Notes under the pieces: generated by a model
What the model was told of the DNA's origin: nothing
The model's database searches: none
The model's input: only the letters and a program-made list of their open reading frames with translations
Virus record (IMG/VR): IMGVR_UViG_3300025671_006884
Coordinates: 1 to 24,041 of that record
DNA length: 24,041 bases
From: a virus
Reading direction: 5' to 3' (one strand)
Part shown: positions 20,937 through 24,041 of the stretch, in pieces
How the letters are laid out: every line of letters starts with the position of its first letter
Numbering within the stretch: position 1 is the stretch's first letter
Program-made: the position numbers and the translations under genes

Positions 20937-21185
20937 TTATCGGACTTCAAAGTCCAATCTTCTGACCTTTCTTTTTCTCCTTTCTTCTTGATAGGAGAGA
21001 TCAGAATTACTTAGGAAACTTTTTGAATTCGTTTCCTTGTTTGATTCTACCATAACAACCTTTGTAAGGTCAACAGCAGTCACTTTGTCTTCAATTACCG
21101 TCATCATATTAGGACAACCACAACAATGTGTGTGATGGTCACTTCTGATTTCTTTATTGCATTGTTTGCATCTTACGGTAATCAT
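20937..21185 (-). CDS. Small zinc-ribbon-like protein, 82 aa
   Basis: 82 residues. The N-terminus contains C6-x2-C9 and C21-C22-x-C24 with several His between (DHHTH), a pattern that could bind one zinc ion. A middle part (VTAVDLTKVVMV) looks like a beta strand pair, and the C-terminus is strongly basic (ERRKRKVRR), as in nucleic-acid-binding proteins. The function is unknown. It lies between tRNA-Val and tRNA-Ser and its stop is two bases from the tRNA-Ser 5' end, so it is probably on the tRNA transcript. A role in RNA or DNA binding is inference. Confidence 0.75.
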   Translation of the reverse strand: MITVRCKQCNKEIRSDHHTHCCGCPNMMTVIEDKVTAVDLTKVVMVESNKETNSKSFLSNSDLSYQEERRKRKVRRLDFEVR

Positions 21186-21208
21186 TGTTCATGAAGGCAA
21201 TTGAGACA

Positions 21209-21280
21209 TGCTCGAAGAGGGATTCGAACCCCCGACCATCTCCGTGTAAAGGAGGTGCGCTACCGCTGCGCTATTCGAGC
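21209..21280 (-). tRNA. tRNA-Val (TAC anticodon)
   Basis: 72 bases. Acceptor GCTCGAA/TTCGAGC, D-arm GCGCAGCGGTAGCGC, anticodon loop TTTACAC gives TAC, T-loop TTCGAAT. CCA is not encoded. Three bases separate it from tRNA-Asn upstream. Confidence 0.93.
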
Positions 21281-21283
21281 AGA

Positions 21284-21356
21284 CTGGCCCACTAGGACTC
21301 GAACCTAGGACAACAGAGTTAACAGCTCCGTGCTCTACCAACTGAGCTATAGGCCA
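21284..21356 (-). tRNA. tRNA-Asn (GTT anticodon)
   Basis: 73 bases. Acceptor TGGCCTA/TGGGCCA pairs fully with one wobble, anticodon stem CGGAG/CTCTG around CTGTTAA gives GTT, T-arm CCTAG-GTTCGAGT-CCTAG. CCA is not encoded. Confidence 0.93.
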
Positions 21357-21359
21357 ATG

Positions 21360-21524
21360 TTATATGTTTTTACCTTCTTCTTTGCGTAGTTTGAAGTAGA
21401 GTTGATAGTACCTCTTCTTCATTTCTTCAAGAATCTGGTTATCTTCTATAAAACCAAGTCTTTTAGTGTGTGCGTAACACCCCTCAAGTTCTCCAATGAG
21501 TAAAAGGATATCAACTGGTTTCAT
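21360..21524 (-). CDS. 54-aa small helical protein
   Basis: 54 residues, ATG 21524, TAA at 21362-21360, too short for many gene callers. It starts MKPVDILLLIGELEGCYAHT, continues with KRLGFIEDNQILEEMKKRYY and ends in a basic tail. The pattern suggests two or three helices, and no known family is recognised. It starts three bases after the oxygenase gene's stop and ends four bases before tRNA-Asn, filling the gap exactly, which supports a real gene. No clear Shine-Dalgarno. Confidence 0.65.
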   Translation of the reverse strand: MKPVDILLLIGELEGCYAHTKRLGFIEDNQILEEMKKRYYQLYFKLRKEEGKNI

Positions 21525-21526
21525 GA

Positions 21527-22114
21527 TTATTTATGAAGCCATCCTGTACAAATATACTTAGTCTGACTTTTGGGAGGATAACCCCTGTGAAAATATTCCC
21601 AAGTTGCTGGAAATAAACAAAATCTACCAGTTTTTGGTTGTACTTTAGTACCATCCATGAATTCAGTGTAACCATCTTCTTCAATGTCGTTAAGATACCA
21701 AATGAAAGTAAGAACTCTCATTCTATGATAACCTAACATTGAATCAGTGTGCCAAATGTAACCTCCACCAGGGGTCGTTCTTTGAATTTGATATCCAGTA
21801 TCATCTAAATTAGAAAAACGAGAACGAAGATTAATATTATTTGAACTAAGAATTTCTCTATTAATATAATCAAATAATTGTTTATTTAAGCAATCAAAAA
21901 ATACACTATCCTCTTCTGACCAATTCTCATAATGTGAAATATTGAGGTCCATTGAATCTTTGACAGATTTATCAACTGTTGGACCACCAATACTACCTAT
22001 ACAACCATCAGACTTTTGATCGTCACTTTCAAATTTTTTTATAACATGTTCACAAAACTCTGGGGTTAGAGTATCATCAACAACGTAGATAAGATCTGAA
22101 AAATTTAAAGACAT
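21527..22114 (-). CDS. 2-oxoglutarate/Fe(II)-dependent oxygenase (P4H-like)
   Basis: 195 residues. The facial-triad residues fit H122-T-D124 and H176 (in YFHRGYPP), and K186 ten residues later is placed to bind the 2-oxoglutarate carboxylate. This is the double-stranded beta-helix fold of the prolyl-4-hydroxylase-like family. Such enzymes hydroxylate proteins, nucleic acids or small molecules with O2 and 2-oxoglutarate. The substrate is unknown. 2OG oxygenases are frequent in marine cyanophages. The gene is notably AT-rich in its middle (runs of Asn/Ile codons), and it sits alone between tRNA genes, which suggests recent acquisition. No clear Shine-Dalgarno. Confidence 0.85.
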   Translation of the reverse strand: MSLNFSDLIYVVDDTLTPEFCEHVIKKFESDDQKSDGCIGSIGGPTVDKSVKDSMDLNISHYENWSEEDSVFFDCLNKQLFDYINREILSSNNINLRSRFSNLDDTGYQIQRTTPGGGYIWHTDSMLGYHRMRVLTFIWYLNDIEEDGYTEFMDGTKVQPKTGRFCLFPATWEYFHRGYPPKSQTKYICTGWLHK

Positions 22115-22129
22115 AAGAATATGGTGTGT

Positions 22130-22145
22130 ATTCCCTTTCGGGAAT
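22130..22145 (-). other. GAAA-tetraloop hairpin abutting tRNA-Ala
   Basis: Minus-strand ATTCCC-GAAA-GGGAAT, a perfect 6-bp stem with a GNRA tetraloop. Its first base is the tRNA-Ala discriminator base, the same arrangement as after tRNA-Pro. It precedes the oxygenase ATG by 15 bases. Confidence 0.55.
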
Positions 22146-22217
22146 GGAGAATAGGAGACTCGAACTCCTGACAGCCTGCTTGCAAAGCAGGTGCTCTACC
22201 AACTGAGCTAATTCCCC
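22145..22217 (-). tRNA. tRNA-Ala (TGC anticodon)
   Basis: 73 bases. Acceptor GGGGAAT/ATTCTCC with one wobble pair, D-arm GCTCAGTTGGTAGAGC, anticodon stem CCTGC/GCAGG around TTTGCAA gives TGC, T-arm AGGAG-TTCGAGT-CTCCT. CCA is not encoded. It begins directly after the CCA of tRNA-Thr. Confidence 0.94.
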
Positions 22218-22292
22218 TGGAGCCCCTGACAGGATTTGAACCTGCGACCTGAGCTTTACAAAAGCCCTGCTCTACCACTGAGCTACGGAGGC
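22218..22292 (-). tRNA. tRNA-Thr (TGT anticodon), CCA encoded
   Basis: Acceptor GCCTCCG/CAGGGGC (one C-A mismatch), anticodon stem GGGCT/AGCTC around TTTGTAA gives TGT, T-loop TTCAAAT. The discriminator is T, an unusual base, followed by an encoded CCA (22220-22218) that touches the tRNA-Ala 5' end. Confidence 0.92.
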
Positions 22293-22471
22293 ATACATTA
22301 CACTTATCCGAATGCTTGCTATGGGGTATGTAACCCAACATTCTGACAGTTTGATAATGGAGTAAGACAGGGGTCCTCCCTGAATATCCAAAGGGGGCTG
22401 ATTCCTAACTGCAGGGTTTCGGTATATCCGAACCGCTAGGCACCTTTGGTTGGAACGTCTCAAGTTCCTGA
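22293..22471 (-). ncRNA. Structured non-coding stretch between tRNA-Arg and tRNA-Thr
   Basis: No cloverleaf and no credible gene. A nested fold is clear: outer stem CCAAAGG/CCTTTGG (22449-22443 with 22394-22388), then CCTA/TAGG (22440-22437 with 22407-22404), then GGTTCGG/CCGAAACC with one bulge (22434-22428 with 22422-22415) and a 5-base loop. Before and after it are a GGAAC/GTTCC hairpin and CAGGG..CCCTG and GGG..CCC hairpins. It could be a stable small RNA. T4 likewise encodes stable RNAs C and D of unknown role in its tRNA cluster. It could also be an old, decayed tRNA region. Confidence 0.45.
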
Positions 22472-22545
22472 CGACTCGTGTAGGATTCGAACCTACGACC
22501 GACTGCTTAGAAGGCAGTTGCTCTATCCAGCTGAGCTAACGAGTC
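22472..22545 (-). tRNA. tRNA-Arg (TCT anticodon)
   Basis: 74 bases. Acceptor GACTCGT/ACGAGTC is perfect, D-arm GCTCAGCTGGATAGAGC, anticodon stem ACTGC/GCAGT around CTTCTAA gives TCT, T-arm GTAGG-TTCGAAT-CCTAC. CCA is not encoded. It is the first tRNA of the cluster in transcription order. Confidence 0.95.
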
Positions 22546-22549
22546 AAGT

Positions 22550-22582
22550 GGTAGTTCCTATCGCCTCTAACCCTGAACTACC
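22550..22582 (-). other. 8-bp hairpin before tRNA-Arg
   Basis: Minus-strand GGTAGTTC/GAACTACC (22582-22575 with 22557-22550) around a 17-base loop, four bases before the tRNA-Arg 5' end and 16 bases after the stop of the 130-residue protein. It may separate the mRNA from the tRNA precursor. No U-run, so not a standard terminator. Confidence 0.45.
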
Positions 22583-22598
22583 AAGGGGGTTACAGCAG

Positions 22599-22991
22599 TC
22601 AACGGAACTGATTGATACCAGTTCCAGAGTTCCATCCATTTGGACCTTCATGGAAGTTCTCAGAACCTCCTTGTGTCTCTTTGACAGTGGTCCAGTTCTT
22701 AGTTGCCATCTCATACATCTCTTGATGGATGTTTGGTGACTCAACCTGGTGGGTGGTCTCCCTCTCGACCTTCTTATTATGGTCGATCTCTCTCTGTTTG
22801 TCAAGGGCCTTTTGGGTAAGGACTGGTTTTCCGAACCACGGATCCTCAGGAAGAATGACTGGTGCGGGAACAGACCTGAAGGGTGTGAGAGGTCTCACAA
22901 CCTTCTTTACAACCTTTTTAATTACATCTTCACTCTTAGGAATAAAGATATTATAGATTGACTTGAGTTTGGACTTTATCGTTTTAATCAT
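22599..22991 (-). CDS. 130-aa protein of unknown function
   Basis: 130 residues. The N-terminus is lysine-rich and amphipathic (MIKTIKSKLKSIYNIFIPK), followed by a basic helix (VIKKVVKKVVRP), a proline-rich linker at about 34-54 (TPFRSVPAPVILPEDPWFGK) and a polar C-terminal half ending in a glycine/asparagine-rich tail. It could bind a membrane or nucleic acid through its basic end. No domain is recognised. The start overlaps the stop of the lysozyme-like gene (ATGA), so they are probably translated together. Confidence 0.72.
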   Translation of the reverse strand: MIKTIKSKLKSIYNIFIPKSEDVIKKVVKKVVRPLTPFRSVPAPVILPEDPWFGKPVLTQKALDKQREIDHNKKVERETTHQVESPNIHQEMYEMATKNWTTVKETQGGSENFHEGPNGWNSGTGINQFR

Positions 22992-23635
22992 ACCAAGACC
23001 ATTTTCTTGCTGTAGTCATATGCATACTGTTCACGGTAACCTTTAATACCCCAACCCAACCAATAGTATGATGGTACCATAAGTTGTCTGATCGTTTGAC
23101 CACTTCCTTCGAACTCAGGAAGTACCTTTTGAAACTGTGGTTCATTAACCATCCAGCGAACCTGACAATCTAATTCACTTGGGTTACAATCATATTTAAC
23201 GGCAAAGTTACCAAGACCACGATATCGACTAATAGATGTCCATTGAATCAAACCATAACCACCACTATGACATCGTTCATAAGGTACACGAGCACCTCCC
23301 TCACAAATGTCTGGATGAAAGTTAGACTCTGATTTGATATTTCCCATGATCGTTGCCAGTGCGTTACGATCTTTGATATTAGTATAGTCTTGAAGTTTTG
23401 CAAGAACATACTTTTCGTTTGGAGTACAATCAGGACAGTCCCACTTCTTCTCTACAACTTTGATGGGAATTGCAGTCTCCTCATTCTCACTCACATCTAC
23501 TTGTTCTTGACTTGTTACTTCGGTCAACTCATCTTCAATTGTTGATGCAACACATGCTGTACTTACGAACAATGCAGATGCGAGAAGACTTGAAGTAAAA
23601 AATTTGTTAGTCATAAATGAAGTTTTTCTAAACAT
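22988..23635 (-). CDS. Secreted phage tail-lysozyme-type protein
   Basis: 215 residues. The N-terminus (TNKFFTSSLLASALFVSTA at 9-27) is a signal peptide, cleaved near residue 30. A Cys at 28 could be a lipid site, but the preceding residues are not a good lipobox. A linker rich in Glu/Val follows, with a C-P-D-C pair at 67-70. The domain from about 75 on resembles phage tail lysozyme: IMGNIKSESNFHP at 97-108 includes the likely catalytic E103, and GGYGLIQWT at 125-133 matches the family. It would cut peptidoglycan. The ATG at 23635 has an AAGGA Shine-Dalgarno. The ATG at 23614 is an alternative. Confidence 0.85.
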   Translation of the reverse strand: MFRKTSFMTNKFFTSSLLASALFVSTACVASTIEDELTEVTSQEQVDVSENEETAIPIKVVEKKWDCPDCTPNEKYVLAKLQDYTNIKDRNALATIMGNIKSESNFHPDICEGGARVPYERCHSGGYGLIQWTSISRYRGLGNFAVKYDCNPSELDCQVRWMVNEPQFQKVLPEFEGSGQTIRQLMVPSYYWLGWGIKGYREQYAYDYSKKMVLV

Positions 23636-24041
23636 TAAAATAATCCTTACGGTAGTACCGTCCGAGGATGTTGGAATTGTAATACAAGGGTGTCTCGTCT
23701 GTCAACCGCCGAGACAGGACTTCATTGAGGAACAATTGTCTGGTCTCCTCAAAATTAACCTTTCCCTTTGTACTATGTAGTGACAGAATACTACGAGAAA
23801 ATTTATCCTTACCAAGAAGAGTCACGTCCTCTTTTAATTCAGGACAAGACCCATAATATTTTTTCCAGTCAGATTCTTGTTTTACTTTTCTACTTTTTCC
23901 TTTTGGTTTTCGAAACGACCAAAAATACTTTCTACCAATGTAACATCGGTTGTTGACGTTATTGGTAATGAGATAAACAAAGCCAAAGTTGTCCCCAATA
24001 AAATCAGAGGTAAAGGGTTTACCTTCATAAATCCAGGGGTT
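23628..24041 (-). CDS. GIY-YIG-like nuclease, partial (5' end outside window)
   Basis: The open frame has no stop from 24041 to TAG at 23630-23628, 137 codons, and starts beyond the window. A methionine at 23825 is internal. Near the visible N-terminus GFVYLITN and, about ten residues later, CYIGRKYFW match the GIY-YIG motif (as FVY...YIG). SDWKKYYGS and a helical stretch with F-x-x-E/S-I-L-S follow, as in small phage proteins of this type. Members include homing endonucleases (SegA-E in T4) and other nucleases. It could be a free-standing homing enzyme or a conserved phage gene. It overlaps the lysozyme-like gene by 8 bases. Confidence 0.75.
   Translation of the reverse strand, partial: NPWIYEGKPFTSDFIGDNFGFVYLITNNVNNRCYIGRKYFWSFRKPKGKSRKVKQESDWKKYYGSCPELKEDVTLLGKDKFSRSILSLHSTKGKVNFEETRQLFLNEVLSRRLTDETPLYYNSNILGRYYRKDYFNV

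Noticed and set aside
20245-20965. Plus-strand frames over the tRNA genes (20245-20484 and 20753-20965)
   Set aside because: They read the complement of tRNA T-arms and give peptides such as those often mis-annotated from tRNA regions. The tRNA folds explain the sequence.
21528-21535. CATAAATA as a late promoter for the 54-aa gene
   Set aside because: It matches NATAAATA but is only three bases from the ATG, so any transcript would lack the start codon. It is the last codons and stop of the oxygenase.
22105-22463. Minus-strand frames of 78 and 63 codons and plus-strand frames near 22446-22739
   Set aside because: They cross tRNA-Ala, tRNA-Thr and tRNA-Arg and the folded region. No start signals and no protein-like composition.
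22293-22471. A tenth tRNA or glutamine-type (glnA) riboswitch
   Set aside because: No cloverleaf with T-loop and acceptor can be built, and the conserved bases I recall for the glnA motif are not seen. It is kept only as an unnamed structured RNA.
1-24041. CRISPR array, insertion sequence, integrase or attachment site
   Set aside because: No regularly spaced direct repeats, no transposase or integrase motif and no terminal inverted repeats were seen. Repetition is limited to tRNA arms and short promoter repeats.

Overview
The window looks like part of a marine T4-like cyanophage (cyanomyovirus) genome. The grounds are two high-light-inducible proteins, a plant-type ferredoxin, a TalC-type transaldolase, a nine-gene tRNA cluster, T4-type late promoter motifs (NATAAATA) and tightly overlapping genes, together with small phage proteins and a phage tail-lysozyme-type protein. 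No single hallmark gene such as gp20, gp23 or psbA is present, so the assignment is an inference from the whole. Every convincing gene lies on the minus strand, so transcription runs from high to low coordinates.

Layout in transcription order. (1) 24041-22599: a partial GIY-YIG-like nuclease, a secreted tail-lysozyme-type protein and an unrecognised 130-residue protein, all overlapping. (2) 22545-20418: nine tRNA genes (Arg-TCT, Thr-TGT, Ala-TGC, Asn-GTT, Val-TAC, Ser-TGA, Pro-TGG, Ile-TAT, Met/Ile-CAT) interleaved with a 2-oxoglutarate/Fe(II) oxygenase, a small helical protein, a zinc-knuckle-like protein, a Phd/YefM antitoxin-like protein and a folded non-coding stretch. (3) 20393-19634: a sigma70-type promoter followed by three small conserved-looking proteins. 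(4) 19633-19389: about 200 bases of densely foldable non-coding sequence, then a strong intrinsic terminator whose loop forms the -35 of a sigma70-type promoter. (5) 19360-2324: a 17 kb run of 21 overlapping genes for surface glycans, comprising nucleotide-sugar enzymes (cytidylyltransferase-like, RmlB, RmlC, GDP-mannose 3,5-epimerase, RfbH-type 3-dehydratase, GalE-like and other SDRs), two methyltransferases, a transaldolase, and about ten glycosyltransferases (GT2, GT11-like, GT17, GT25, GT92, DUF5672). (6) 2327-1728: a small secreted beta-barrel-like protein with overlapping early and late promoter motifs, a structured leader and a terminator. (7) 1540-182: a compact photosynthesis/redox operon (hli, 28-aa membrane peptide, petF, thioredoxin, 50-aa protein, hli, 46-aa protein) between a near-consensus promoter and a terminator. 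A partial membrane protein follows at the left edge.

How the genes may work together (inference). The glycan operon could remodel the host O-antigen during infection, for example to exclude competing phages, or decorate the virion. Several pathways are incomplete here: no RmlA, no recognised RmlD, no RfbF or RfbG, and no RfbH reductase. The phage would need host metabolites or genes outside the window. GDP-mannose 3,5-epimerase makes GDP-L-galactose, a close analogue of GDP-L-fucose, and four fucosyltransferase-like genes lie nearby, so L-galactose transfer is a testable idea. The ferredoxin/thioredoxin/Hli operon would act on the host thylakoid electron chain.

Several real genes are too short for ordinary gene calling and were found by reading the strand directly: the 35-aa Hli, the 28-aa membrane peptide, the 46-aa and 54-aa proteins and the 57-aa antitoxin-like protein.
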